Source: Ruminococcus flavefaciens FD-1 (GTDB taxonomy: Bacteria; Bacillota; Clostridia; Oscillospirales; Ruminococcaceae). From it: a stretch of DNA of 64,000 nucleotides. Positions 1-9,089 of the stretch are shown here, piece after piece. The stretch covers positions 34,407-98,406 of the forward strand of contig ACOK01000099.1 of the NCBI GenBank assembly GCA_000174895.1, read 5' to 3'. Below the pieces are notes generated by a model that saw nothing but the letters and a program-made list of their open reading frames with translations, did no database searches and had not been told where the DNA came from. How positions within the stretch are numbered: position 1 is the first letter of the stretch; the number at the start of each line of letters is the position of its first letter. The translations under genes and the position numbers were made by a program.

Positions 1-2003
1 TCAGCTGCCTTGTAGAATACGGAATCATCGGTAACTGCCAGTCTTTCGGCAAGAGTCTCGGCAGGCTGTTCAGCCATGAAGTAGAAGCTGTAAAGCTGTC
101 CGTTGAGTTTCATATCCGTATAGCTGCAAAGAGGTGCGTAGCTGCCTACCTCATAGCAGGCATTGTAGCAGAGGATATCTCTCATGCAGGACGGGTCTGA
201 GTACATATTGTTAAGGCAGATATCGGTAAGTCCGTGATAATTCTGTAACTTGTCGTATTTGTTGAGCTTTATGCGGAAGCTGAACTTATCCTTGCCTGCC
301 TGTGAAACGAACTGTCGTGAGCTGTTGCCCTTTGTACGGATAGCAACGTTGTCGAATTCCTCGCCGTCGATGACCACATCGCAGGGATAATATGCCTCCT
401 CATCAGCGTGAGCAAGGAAAGTCTGCCAGTCTGATTCCGACATTTTCACATCAACGCTGTGGACCATTGACTGATCGAAGAGTTTGCCGTAAAGCACCTC
501 TGCATCGTCGGTGTTGTTAACGTCGTTGTATGTCATATTGCCTGCGCCGAAGCCTGCCTTGAAGGTATCGCCGCCTGCATGATTTACACGGATGCCGCCT
601 GCGAATACCTTGTACTGAGTATCGGTGTTAAGGCTGTCGGAAGCCACTATTGCGTATCTGAACTTCTTCAGATTATTGACATCGAACACAGTCTGTCCCG
701 AGCCGTCAACGATGGCAACAGGATTGTTCTTTGCCCATTCCTTGGTGAAATTCAGTATAAGTGCAGGAGCGTCGGTAGCTGCTAATGTCTCGCACTGATT
801 ATCGGTAGCTGTTGCGAAAAGCTCGCATCCGCTGATCCCGATAGTGCCCGGGCAGGTAAGGCCTCTGTCGCCGCAGGCAATGACTTTTCCGCCGCTGACT
901 GTAAGATCTGTTTCAGCCTGTACAGCGTCCTTGCCGCTCTTGACGGTTACCTCGCCGCCTTCGATAGCAAGGCTTCCCTTTGAGGATTTGATACCGTCGC
1001 CCTCTGCATCAACAGTGAGTCTGCCGCCCTTGACTGTAACTGAGGTCTTGCCCTTTACAGCGTCAGTCTTGTCAGCAGCGTTCAGTGTCTGAATAGTAAT
1101 ATCTCCGCCTGTGAATTTAAGGTCGTTGTTGCAGACTACAGCAGGCTGAGTGTTTGCTGTGATGGTAAGCTTTCCTGTACCTGCATCGCCGCCCTTGATG
1201 GTAAGATCGTCTTTTGCCTCGATAACAGCATTGTCGAGGAAATCTCCCGAGTAAGCTGTATCGCCGTCTGTGATGGTGTTTTCTGTGCCGTCAGCAACAG
1301 TGATGGAAGTCTTATCCGCATTCTTTACGAGAATTGCAGGAGCGTTCTTACCTGAGATATCAACTCCGCTGAAGATAAGCTTTACTGTGCCGGGGTCGGC
1401 ATTCTCATCGGGAATATCAACGCAGATCTGACCGTTGTCAAGTTTACCGCTGATGTTGTATGTACCCGAATGAGTGATGGTCAGAGTTGAACCCTGAGCC
1501 TTTGCGTATTCGCTGTCGGAAGTGACAGAACCTCCGCCGAGCTTTATGTTTGCCTCAACAGTTATTTCGGGCTGAGGTGCAGCTGTTGTAACTGTTGTGG
1601 TCTCTGATGTGGTTTCAGGCATGGCAGTAGTTGTCTGCCGGCCTGTAGTACCCGGCTCTGTGCCGTTGAGGTACGATTCGGGGAGCTCTGTCAGGTTGAG
1701 CAGTTTCTTCTGGATAGCAAGAGCGTCCTTATTGGTAACGCCGTTGCCTCTCTCTGAAACGTCTGCCCTGTCAGCGCCCTCAGCAGTGAGATGACTTGGG
1801 TCTGCACCCTGAGTGCCGTACATTGACGGATTTGAAAGCGACTGCATTACGAGAACCGAGTCTGCAATATCGACTATTCCGTTTCCGTTTGCATCGCCGT
1901 AAACAATGTCAGCTGATGCTGACATACCTGCGATAGGTGCGCAGGCAAGTACGCAGGCTGATATGAGCCCTGATACCATAACTGCTGTCTTTCTTTTTTT
2001 CAT
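1..2003 (-). CDS. Secreted dockerin / carbohydrate-binding / CotH-kinase-like protein (C-terminus beyond window)
   Basis: My translation of the minus strand from the ATG at 2001-2003 stays open to the window edge (about 667 residues seen). GGGAGG lies just upstream of the ATG. Order: signal peptide (1-34); N-terminal type I dockerin (about 36-100, with DANGNGIVDIADSVLVMQSL and a second half ending NKDALAIQKKLLNL); Thr-rich linker; a repetitive Gly/Thr/Asp beta-rich segment (about 135-480) like the Cthe_2159-type carbohydrate-binding domain; then from about residue 500 a CotH-like start (VDVKMSESDWQTFLAH, GEEFDNVAIRTKGNSS). CotH-family proteins are atypical kinases and occur with dockerins in ruminococci. 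I infer an extracellular, cellulosome-attached protein. The kinase catalytic residues lie beyond the window, so activity cannot be judged. Confidence 0.85.
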   Translation of the reverse strand, partial: MKKRKTAVMVSGLISACVLACAPIAGMSASADIVYGDANGNGIVDIADSVLVMQSLSNPSMYGTQGADPSHLTAEGADRADVSERGNGVTNKDALAIQKKLLNLTELPESYLNGTEPGTTGRQTTTAMPETTSETTTVTTAAPQPEITVEANIKLGGGSVTSDSEYAKAQGSTLTITHSGTYNISGKLDNGQICVDIPDENADPGTVKLIFSGVDISGKNAPAILVKNADKTSITVADGTENTITDGDTAYSGDFLDNAVIEAKDDLTIKGGDAGTGKLTITANTQPAVVCNNDLKFTGGDITIQTLNAADKTDAVKGKTSVTVKGGRLTVDAEGDGIKSSKGSLAIEGGEVTVKSGKDAVQAETDLTVSGGKVIACGDRGLTCPGTIGISGCELFATATDNQCETLAATDAPALILNFTKEWAKNNPVAIVDGSGQTVFDVNNLKKFRYAIVASDSLNTDTQYKVFAGGIRVNHAGGDTFKAGFGAGNMTYNDVNNTDDAEVLYGKLFDQSMVHSVDVKMSESDWQTFLAHADEEAYYPCDVVIDGEEFDNVAIRTKGNSSRQFVSQAGKDKFSFRIKLNKYDKLQNYHGLTDICLNNMYSDPSCMRDILCYNACYEVGSYAPLCSYTDMKLNGQLYSFYFMAEQPAETLAERLAVTDDSVFYKAA

Positions 2004-2333
2004 AGTTGATCATCCTCCCAAAATTTTCAAACAAGAAAATCTTATACGTAAGGGAAAAATCGCTTCCGGCTCTCACAGCGAAGTGTACACACGGATTCAA
2101 CACTTGCTGTATATTTTTGGGCGATACATCCCCTTATACCATATTTTAGCGAATGATTCTTAAAATAGTCTTAAAATTTCTTTAAAATCATTGTGAACGT
2201 AATAATTTATTAATATAAATTAAAAGACTATAAAAAAGCTGTTATAATACCGCACATTCCGTGCGGTATTAATTACGGCCGTATGGCTCCGACCGTTACA
2301 GCCCGGATCATCGCAGGATGTTTCACATATTGA
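2004..2333. other. Intergenic region, AT-rich, with one hairpin
   Basis: No convincing gene. It holds the leader and ribosome site of the CotH-like gene on its left and the 3' flank of the esterase gene on its right. The only clear structure is the hairpin at 2246-2270. Confidence 0.6.
2246..2270 (-). terminator. Hairpin downstream of the esterase gene
   Basis: Perfect 10-bp stem AATACCGCAC / GTGCGGTATT with a 5-nt loop. On the minus strand a T6 run follows about 8 nt after the stem. This is a plausible but not ideal intrinsic terminator for the gene at 2334-5141. Confidence 0.55.
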
Positions 2334-5141
2334 TTAATGTATCCACTTGGAACTTAATGTATCCTGGAATGGATCTTTGTTCTTTGGAAGATCAAATACT
2401 GATGTCTGGAGCTCCTTGAGGTCCATTTTGGGATTTATGCCGTAAACGTGGTAGTCGAAATACTGGATCATCTTTTCTACGTCCTCTGCGATAACTGCGT
2501 GGCCTTCCTTATGGATATTGATAGCGAGATGATCGCTGAGTCCTACGTAGTCCCAGATAGGTCTCATACCGCAGTAGCTCATCCACATAGATGGAGCGTT
2601 TACCCAGTCCTCACCGACACACGAACCGATGATGAAAAGGTATCTGTCAGGGTCACAGCAAAGTGAACCAAGCATATGCTGATCCATAGGAAGATTGTTA
2701 ACGTCCCTGAACTGCATGAAGTTGCCGTTGAACCATGCCTGCTCGCCCGAAGCCTGGAGACTTCCGAGAGGCTCGTTTTCGGTGTATGTGTAGTTGGATG
2801 ATGCGCCCTTTGAGGAGAAGTCATAGGTCTTGCCCTGTGATCTGTAGCGGTAAAGAGCGATACCGCCTGCACCTGAACATGAAGGAGCGCACATCTTGAA
2901 TCGCTTCTCGAAAGCACCGCATACAGCTGTTGCCTTGCCGTATCTCGAAACGCCTGTACATATAGCGTTTTCGGGATTGATGTTTAGTTCCTTTGCAGCG
3001 CCTGCATAGAGAGCGTCGAGAGTTCTGCTGAGTCCCCATGACCACGCCATCAGCTCGCCTGTCTGAGTCTCGAAGCTGTTTCCGTATGGGTAAAGGTCAT
3101 AGAACGCACCCTTGTGCTGGTTGTTATCCTGAGCTGTACCGGGAGCTGAGAACATTCCGTCAGCGTCGTAAGTGATAACTGCATAGCCGTTGCTTGTAGC
3201 TGTGCTTTCGGCAATGCCCTTGTGCATACCTAAGATAACAGGAGCGCCGCCTTCGTGACGTACTGACTTAGGTCTGTTGATGACCATATCAAACGAAGCA
3301 GTTTTGCCGGTGCTCTTGCGCTTTACAGTAATGGTCATCTTGTTTCCGTTGATCTTGTAGGATGTTTCGTCGTCTGAACCATCGATCCACTTGCCGTACA
3401 TATAGTATTCGTACATACAGCTTATCTCAGCCTGACGCTTCCACCAGTCCGACTCGGATTCCACCTTTGAGCCGTCCATGAATATAAACGGATCGGGGAT
3501 ATCCCTTGATGAAGGAAGCTTGTTTACAGCCGGGAAGTTGTAGCTCTTCTCGTACTCGACAGGCTCGTCGTAGTTCACAGGATCAGCTACTTCTTCAAAC
3601 TGTGCTATCCTGCCGAGAATGAATCTCTGAAGCTGTACAAGGTCTGCGATCTCGGTATCACCGCTTCTGTCGATATCGGCAGCCTTTTTCATCTTGCTGT
3701 CTGTGAATCCGCTGAGAAGTCTCTTTCTCATGAGGACAACATCGAGAGAAGTGATCATGCCGTCTCCGTCCAGATCGCCCTTGATCTTGCCTGTGGTCTT
3801 TTCTGTGTTGACTGTAGTTGAAGGTGTTGAGGGAGTGGATGGTCCGCCGGGAGCTGATGAAGCCGAGCCTGTGATCCTGATATCATCAACGTAGAAATCG
3901 CTGAGATCATCAGGAACTTCGATGTAGAATTTGATATTCTCTGCGCCCGCCGGGATAGTGTAAGAAGGATTCTCTACCTTCGTCCACTCGCCTTGTTTAA
4001 CAGGTGAAAGTGCTATTTTATCGTACTGGGTAGTACCGCCGCTGCTGTACTCCAGTGAAAGTTTGAAATCAAGTGAAGCTGCGCTGTTCTGCAATATATA
4101 AGCTTCAAATCCGTAGGTATTGCCTGCGGAGAAATCATATCCAAGATCAACAACAGCGCCGTTCCAGTCATTTGCTCTCTTTGATACGAAAAGCGATCCC
4201 GAACCGCTGTGAGCCTTTGACTTGTCAACAGCTGCCGAAGCCGAACCTCTTCCCGTCCAGCCGTCAGCGCCGCTTTCAAAATCACAGCTCATCAGCACCT
4301 TTGCACTGTCCGAAGCATCAGCAGTAACAACGGGCTGAGCGATGGTAACGGGGGTAAGTGATGCAGCTGAGCCGCCGAGGAAATTATCGAGAGTATCAGC
4401 CCAGTACTGTGCCATTTTCTCATATCCCTCAGTATTGGGATGAACGCCGTCAGCCAGATCCTTTGAGCCGTCCACAACGCTGTGGATATCGGCAAATCTG
4501 ACATTGCTGTACTCGCCTGCGACTTTTTTTACTATATCGTTATATTTCGCAATGTTTGCATTGGTATCCCCGCCGAAGAATCCGCCTGAGCCGAGATCGG
4601 GGATAGTTGTTAGGAAAATGGTGCCGTTTGCAGGCATATTCTCCGTAAGATAATCGAGAAGCTTGTGAAGTCTCTCCTCAGAACCGTCCAGGAAGCCGTT
4701 GGCTATATCGTTGGTACCGATCTGGAGAAGGATGATGTCGGGCGAATACTTTTTGATATAGTCGCCGCTCTGCATGGTCTCAAGGATGCCGTTGAGCTTT
4801 CCTGACCATCCGCCTTGCAGGTCAGTGATGGAATAACCGCTGTAGCCTGCGTGGTTGTCGTCGTAGGTCACCTGCTGTCCGTTGTAGGTAAAGGTGGCAC
4901 TGCTGCTTCCCTCGGGGCCTACAAAGTCCAGATTATCGTAACCTCTCTCCCTCATGAAGTGGCTGAGATACTTTCTGTATCCGCCTTCGTCCGCCATACC
5001 AAAGGTGATGGAATCGCCCAGTGGCATGATCCTGACTGTGTCTGCCGCATATACTGCCGGGGCAGAAATGGGCATAGCTGAGCTGAGCATGGCTGCGGAC
5101 ATAGCTATGCCGGCAGATGCTCTGAGAAACCTCTTTCTCAT
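2334..5141 (-). CDS. Multidomain carbohydrate esterase: SGNH (CE3-like) - CBM - dockerin - CE15-like
   Basis: 935 residues, start supported by AAGGAGG. Signal peptide (1-33). An SGNH/GDSL esterase domain (about 35-255) shows GDSITFG, IGTND and DGVHPNTEGY, the catalytic Ser, Asn/Asp and Asp-His blocks, fitting CE3 acetylxylan esterase. A beta-sandwich CBM resembling CBM22/CBM4_9 follows (about 280-425), then a dockerin (about 450-515, with DLDGDGMITSLDVV and DIDRSGDTEIADLV). The C-terminal alpha/beta-hydrolase (about 545-925) has TGVSRYGK, the nucleophile elbow of CE15 glucuronoyl esterases. The layout resembles R. flavefaciens CesA (recalled, not checked). Inferred role: removal of acetyl groups and cleavage of lignin-glucuronoxylan esters on the cellulosome. 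The dockerin differs from the other three in the window. Confidence 0.9.
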   Translation of the reverse strand: MRKRFLRASAGIAMSAAMLSSAMPISAPAVYAADTVRIMPLGDSITFGMADEGGYRKYLSHFMRERGYDNLDFVGPEGSSSATFTYNGQQVTYDDNHAGYSGYSITDLQGGWSGKLNGILETMQSGDYIKKYSPDIILLQIGTNDIANGFLDGSEERLHKLLDYLTENMPANGTIFLTTIPDLGSGGFFGGDTNANIAKYNDIVKKVAGEYSNVRFADIHSVVDGSKDLADGVHPNTEGYEKMAQYWADTLDNFLGGSAASLTPVTIAQPVVTADASDSAKVLMSCDFESGADGWTGRGSASAAVDKSKAHSGSGSLFVSKRANDWNGAVVDLGYDFSAGNTYGFEAYILQNSAASLDFKLSLEYSSGGTTQYDKIALSPVKQGEWTKVENPSYTIPAGAENIKFYIEVPDDLSDFYVDDIRITGSASSAPGGPSTPSTPSTTVNTEKTTGKIKGDLDGDGMITSLDVVLMRKRLLSGFTDSKMKKAADIDRSGDTEIADLVQLQRFILGRIAQFEEVADPVNYDEPVEYEKSYNFPAVNKLPSSRDIPDPFIFMDGSKVESESDWWKRQAEISCMYEYYMYGKWIDGSDDETSYKINGNKMTITVKRKSTGKTASFDMVINRPKSVRHEGGAPVILGMHKGIAESTATSNGYAVITYDADGMFSAPGTAQDNNQHKGAFYDLYPYGNSFETQTGELMAWSWGLSRTLDALYAGAAKELNINPENAICTGVSRYGKATAVCGAFEKRFKMCAPSCSGAGGIALYRYRSQGKTYDFSSKGASSNYTYTENEPLGSLQASGEQAWFNGNFMQFRDVNNLPMDQHMLGSLCCDPDRYLFIIGSCVGEDWVNAPSMWMSYCGMRPIWDYVGLSDHLAINIHKEGHAVIAEDVEKMIQYFDYHVYGINPKMDLKELQTSVFDLPKNKDPFQDTLSSKWIH

Positions 5142-5257
5142 AAGTGATCCTCCTTATTCTGATTGTTTAATATTCATCCAAAAACAATGCTGATCCTCAA
5201 CGGGATCAATTCTTCCACTTCTTTTTATAATTATTCTCTTTGTATTATTTTAGTTTA

Positions 5258-5286
5258 AATATACAATACTTTTCGTCTTTTGTAAA
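5258..5286 (-). promoter_or_regulatory. Sigma-A promoter of the esterase gene
   Basis: On the minus strand TTTACA (5281-5286) is followed after 17 bp by TATATT (5258-5263). This gives a leader of about 110 nt before the start at 5141. Confidence 0.65.
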
Positions 5287-5499
5287 GATAATATGAACTT
5301 AACAACAACTTTTGATTTATTTTTCGCAACAATTGCATAGTTTTTAAGTTAACTTATGTCAAAAACTTGTTTTTTGAAGTTTTGGTTCACTAAATGATAA
5401 TCCGATTTCGCCGAGTTAATTAATGTTCTGTTAAGCAATCTATTGTACAATATGCATAAATGTTCATATAATTGTTTTACCGTTAAAAACAGCGCAAAA

Positions 5500-5547
5500 A
5501 AAGCCGTTCCCCGAGCGAACTTGTTTGTTCACCCAGGGAACGGCTTT
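5500..5547 (-). terminator. Intrinsic terminator of the xylo-oligosaccharide operon
   Basis: 12-bp stem AAAGCCGTTCCC / GGGAACGGCTTT, followed on the minus strand by a T7 tract, 30 nt after the stop of the last permease gene. Confidence 0.85.
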
Positions 5548-5576
5548 ATTTAAGGTGGAAAAAGTATAAGTCTTGA

Positions 5577-6431
5577 TTATCCTTTTACGCCGCCCAGTGC
5601 AACACCTGCGATGATGTACTTCGATAAGAGGAAGTATACCACAAGCAGAGGAAGTACTGTCAGGAACAGTCCGAGATATACAGAACCGTATTCGGTCTTG
5701 TAGATATCGCCGTTCAGAAGGGCTACCATCATAGGCATTGTGAACTTCTCGTTCTTAGTAAGGAGTATCGAAGGAAGGAACAGCTGGTTCCAGCTTGATA
5801 CGAATGAGAAGATAGCCTGTGTAGCCATAGCAGGCTTCATCATTGGGAGTGCTATCTGGTTGAATATCCTGAATTCTCCTGCGCCGTCGATTCTTGCAGA
5901 CTGGAGTATCTCCATGGGGAGAGACGGTATCATATACTGTCTCATGAAGAATACGCAAGTCGGTGCTGCGATCGCAGGGAGAATAAGAGGAAGGAAATTA
6001 TTAGTCATGTGGATCTTGTACATGAACTGATAGAAACCGATACTTGTTACCTGTGCAGGGATCATAAGCACAGCCATGATCATTGTGAAGAATGGCTTTC
6101 TCAGCTTCCAGTCATATGCAACGAGTGCAAATGCTGTCATTGTTGAGAAGTAGATGGTACAAGCTGTAGCACCTACGGAAATGATCAGGGAGTTCTTGAA
6201 GCCCCTGAAAGCATTGAATGAACCCTTGTCACTGAGAACCTCCAGGTTTGATTTGAGGAAGTGTGACGGGATAAGCGAAATAGCGTGCTGCTGGATCTGA
6301 TATGTGCTTCTTGTCGCATTGACGATCATGATAACGAAGGGAAGCAGACTCAGTACAGTGAGGAGACCACAGAACACGTAAGCAGAAATTATAAACGCTC
6401 TGTTGGAGGCGTTCTTCTTCCTTACAGCCAT
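5577..6431 (-). CDS. ABC sugar transporter permease, MalG-like (CUT1)
   Basis: 284 residues with about six membrane segments. It has the binding-protein-dependent permease loop (SARIDGAGEFRIFNQIALPM) that contacts the ATPase. This is the family of MalG/LacG-type inner-membrane components for oligosaccharide import. The ATG is preceded by GAGGAGG and overlaps the end of the upstream permease gene by 10 bp, so the two are translationally coupled. It is the last gene of the operon. No ATPase gene is present. CUT1 importers in Firmicutes often share one MsmK-type ATPase encoded elsewhere, which I infer here. Its partner is the MalF-like permease and the lipoprotein at 7535-8980. Confidence 0.92.
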   Translation of the reverse strand: MAVRKKNASNRAFIISAYVFCGLLTVLSLLPFVIMIVNATRSTYQIQQHAISLIPSHFLKSNLEVLSDKGSFNAFRGFKNSLIISVGATACTIYFSTMTAFALVAYDWKLRKPFFTMIMAVLMIPAQVTSIGFYQFMYKIHMTNNFLPLILPAIAAPTCVFFMRQYMIPSLPMEILQSARIDGAGEFRIFNQIALPMMKPAMATQAIFSFVSSWNQLFLPSILLTKNEKFTMPMMVALLNGDIYKTEYGSVYLGLFLTVLPLLVVYFLLSKYIIAGVALGGVKG

Positions 6432-7414
6432 TCTTTTCCTCCTCTCGCCGCTTGAAGCTTAGCTTTCTTTTTGGCCATTTTTATTTCCTTGTTCATCTTG
6501 ACTTCGTCCTTATCACGCATTATATAGAACAGAACGGCTGAACAGAGGACGATGATGACCCACATGATCATACTTGCAGCTGAAGCCTTGTTGTAGAGAT
6601 AGCTTCCGCTGAATGCCTGTTTCTGGATGTAAACGCTGGTGGTAAGTGTAGCGTTGTCAGGGCCGCCGTCGAGGAATACCTTTGGTATATCGTACATATT
6701 AAGACCGCCGACAAGTGATGTAACAAGTGTATAAAGCAGAACTGTTTTAAGGTTCGGTATTGTTATCTTGAAGAATGTCTGAACACCGTTCGCACCGTCG
6801 ATCTCAGCAGCCTCATAGATATCAGGGCTGATACCGAGAACACCGGAAATGAGAACGATCATTGTATTTCCGTACCATGTCCAGAACTGGATGAATGCTA
6901 CGATAAGCTTCGCAGCTGATTTGCTTACTACAAAGTTGTAAGCGGAATCTCTTAAACCTGTGGATGTAAGAATATCATTTACAGGTCCGATAGGATATGA
7001 GAAGATTGCTTTGAAAAGTACAGCTACTGTAGCAGCTGTGATAATGTTGGGCATATAGAATACGACTTTGAAAAAGCCCTTGCCCTTGATCTCATTGCTT
7101 CGGGAAGTGAACCATGCCGTAAGCAGAAGAGCGATGGTGATCTGGGGGAAGAAGTTCATCAGCCAGATCGTAATAGTATTTTTAAGTGATGTGACAAACG
7201 ATTTGTTATGTATTACATTCTTAAAGTTATCCAGCGGATTTTCAAGAATGTGCCAGTCTGTATTTCCGAGTCCCTTACAGTCGGTAAAGCCGAGGATCAG
7301 CGTATAGATAGTGGGATAGAGCGAAAAAATCAGAAAAGCCACAATAAAAGGTATACTGAAAAGGTATCCGTACTTTGCATAGCTGATACCCTTGAGCTGC
7401 TGCTTTTTAGGCAA
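6422..7414 (-). CDS. ABC sugar transporter permease, MalF-like (CUT1)
   Basis: About 330 residues with six or more membrane segments and the permease signature EAAEIDGANGVQTFFKITIP. The open frame extends to 7465, but I place the start at the TTG at 7412-7414, because AAAGGAGG sits 8 nt upstream of it and the protein then begins PKKQQLKG. The longer form has no ribosome site and would begin inside the intercistronic hairpin. It pairs with the MalG-like permease (10-bp overlap) to form the membrane channel of the xylo-oligosaccharide importer implied by the neighbouring xylA and GH3 genes. Confidence 0.9.
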   Translation of the reverse strand: MPKKQQLKGISYAKYGYLFSIPFIVAFLIFSLYPTIYTLILGFTDCKGLGNTDWHILENPLDNFKNVIHNKSFVTSLKNTITIWLMNFFPQITIALLLTAWFTSRSNEIKGKGFFKVVFYMPNIITAATVAVLFKAIFSYPIGPVNDILTSTGLRDSAYNFVVSKSAAKLIVAFIQFWTWYGNTMIVLISGVLGISPDIYEAAEIDGANGVQTFFKITIPNLKTVLLYTLVTSLVGGLNMYDIPKVFLDGGPDNATLTTSVYIQKQAFSGSYLYNKASAASMIMWVIIVLCSAVLFYIMRDKDEVKMNKEIKMAKKKAKLQAARGGKEWL

Positions 7415-7444
7415 AGCTAAAACCTCCTTTTTGCAGCTGCTCAA

Positions 7445-7487
7445 CCGGGGCGGATGCCCCCGCATGAGCGGGAGTCACCCTTCCCGG
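7445..7487 (-). promoter_or_regulatory. Intercistronic GC-rich hairpin between binding protein and permease genes
   Basis: Inner GGGGC/GCCCC stem and an outer CCGGG/CCCGG pairing, without a following T-tract. Such hairpins protect the 3' end of binding-protein mRNA so that it accumulates above permease mRNA. The function here is inferred. Confidence 0.5.
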
Positions 7488-7534
7488 CTGAACCTGCTTA
7501 TTTATGCGTTAGAATGTATTATGTGGCTTGATTA

Positions 7535-8980
7535 TCAGTCAACTGTAACGTCGAGTGAGTCAGAAACGTTTGACTTGAAGTCTTCGATAGCAGCGTCTCT
7601 GTCCTTTTCGCCGGCTGTGTACTGACGAACCTGGTCACGCCATAAGCTGTTGATAGCCTCATCGTACTGAGTGAGGTTCTTACCGTTTGCGAAAGCGTTA
7701 GCCTTCTGGAAGATGTCGAACATATTCTGGCCACCGAGGAAGTCGAGTGTTCCGTCAGACTTAGCCATTACAGCAGCTGAAGCAACAGCATCCTTTGTGC
7801 CGCCATCTGCATATGTTCCGTTAGCCCACTGATACTGGAGGCCATCCTCAGAAGTATCAAGTGTGATCCAGTTGATGATCTCGCCGAGAGCATCCTTGTG
7901 CTCGCTTTCCTTGTTTGCGAGTACCCATGTACCGCCCCAGAAGAAGCCGATAGGTGGCTCACAGATACCCCAGTCGCCGTATGTGCCTTCGCCTACAGCT
8001 TCGCCGCCGCAGTTAGGAGCGAGTGTGTAGTTGATGAGCCAAGCAGGTCCGAAGAAGCCGAGGATGCCCTTGCTTCCCTCACCCTTCATATCAGCAAACC
8101 AGCCTTCCTGCCAGTCCTGAGTATCGTTGTGGTAGTCATTGTCCTTGAGCTTCTTGGAGAGGTCGAGGAATGCTTCACGCTTAGGATCGATTGTGAGCTT
8201 GCCGTCAACGATCCAGCCCTGGTCAGAGCTGTTCTCAACTGCGTGCCAGATATCTCCGTCGCCTGAAACTATACCATAGCCCTTGCCCTTCAGTGTCTCA
8301 GCAGCCTCAAAGAATGTATCCCAGCTGTTTGAGCCGCCGCCGATAGCCTTTGATACTGCCTCTGGTGAATCGTCACCGAAAGCATCCTTAGCAATTGAAC
8401 GTCTGTAGATGAAAGCACCGCCTGTAGCCTGGTAGCCGAGACCTACTACATCGCCGCTGCCGTTTGTACCGATATCAACTGTGTACTGAGCGATCTCAGC
8501 GTCCTTGATACCTGCATCAACGTCGATTCCAAGATCCTTGTATGGGCAAGCATACTGTGAAGCATCGCCCTGTGTATACTTAAGTACGAATGCAGCCTCT
8601 GCGCAGTAGAGATCAGGTGCTTCCTTGCCGCCTGCTGCGAGAGCCTGGTCCAGTGCAGGCTGATAGTTCTGATCTGTTGTCGGGATTACAGTTGTCTCGA
8701 TGTCATACTTAGCTGCGAAATCAGGGTGTGTATCGATATACTTCTGAACCATGCCGGGAACTTCTTCTGTGAATGACCAGATATTGAGAGTTGTCTTGCC
8801 TTCACTGCTGCCGTTGTCTTCTGATGAGGATTCTGCCTCTGAAGACTCTTCTGCTGATGACTCTGATGCTGATGACTCAGATGTAGATGATGAAGCATCG
8901 TCATTTGAGCTTGTGCTTCCGCAAGCTGTCATTGATGCAATGAGAGCTAATGCAGAAAGTGCTGATAAAACCTTTTTCAT
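7535..8980 (-). CDS. Sugar-binding lipoprotein of the ABC importer
   Basis: 481 residues from the ATG at 8978-8980, preceded by GGAGG. The open frame reaches 9022, but that start lacks a ribosome site. The N-terminus (MKKVLSALSALALIAS then TAC) is a lipoprotein signal with the Cys of the lipobox at about residue 20. A Ser/Glu-rich tether of about 40 residues follows. The rest is a solute-binding protein of the extracellular family 1 type (NIWSFTEEVPGMV, about residue 60). It is anchored outside the cell membrane and delivers substrate to the two downstream permeases. Given xylA and GH3 upstream in the same operon, the ligand is probably a xylo-oligosaccharide (inference). Confidence 0.92.
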   Translation of the reverse strand: MKKVLSALSALALIASMTACGSTSSNDDASSSTSESSASESSAEESSEAESSSEDNGSSEGKTTLNIWSFTEEVPGMVQKYIDTHPDFAAKYDIETTVIPTTDQNYQPALDQALAAGGKEAPDLYCAEAAFVLKYTQGDASQYACPYKDLGIDVDAGIKDAEIAQYTVDIGTNGSGDVVGLGYQATGGAFIYRRSIAKDAFGDDSPEAVSKAIGGGSNSWDTFFEAAETLKGKGYGIVSGDGDIWHAVENSSDQGWIVDGKLTIDPKREAFLDLSKKLKDNDYHNDTQDWQEGWFADMKGEGSKGILGFFGPAWLINYTLAPNCGGEAVGEGTYGDWGICEPPIGFFWGGTWVLANKESEHKDALGEIINWITLDTSEDGLQYQWANGTYADGGTKDAVASAAVMAKSDGTLDFLGGQNMFDIFQKANAFANGKNLTQYDEAINSLWRDQVRQYTAGEKDRDAAIEDFKSNVSDSLDVTVD

Positions 8981-9017
8981 TTTAAAGACCTCCATAAATA
9001 TAAATTTGGTGTGTTTT

Positions 9018-9048
9018 GGCATCCCCTGTATTTTATGCAGGGGATACC
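9018..9048 (-). promoter_or_regulatory. Intercistronic hairpin between xylA and the binding-protein gene
   Basis: ATCCCCTG (9021-9028) pairs with CAGGGGAT (9038-9045), extendable to 11 bp with one G-U. No T-tract follows on the minus strand, so it is more likely an mRNA processing or stability element than a terminator. Confidence 0.5.
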
Positions 9049-9089
9049 TTTATCGCTATTCCGTGTTGCCACGGAAAAAGGCACTTGGA

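Larger units (their letters stand above)
5142..5576. other. Intergenic region between esterase gene and sugar-transport operon
   Basis: AT-rich, without a gene. It contains the minus-strand promoter of the esterase gene (5258-5286) and the terminator of the transport operon (5500-5547). I see nothing else supportable. Confidence 0.7.
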
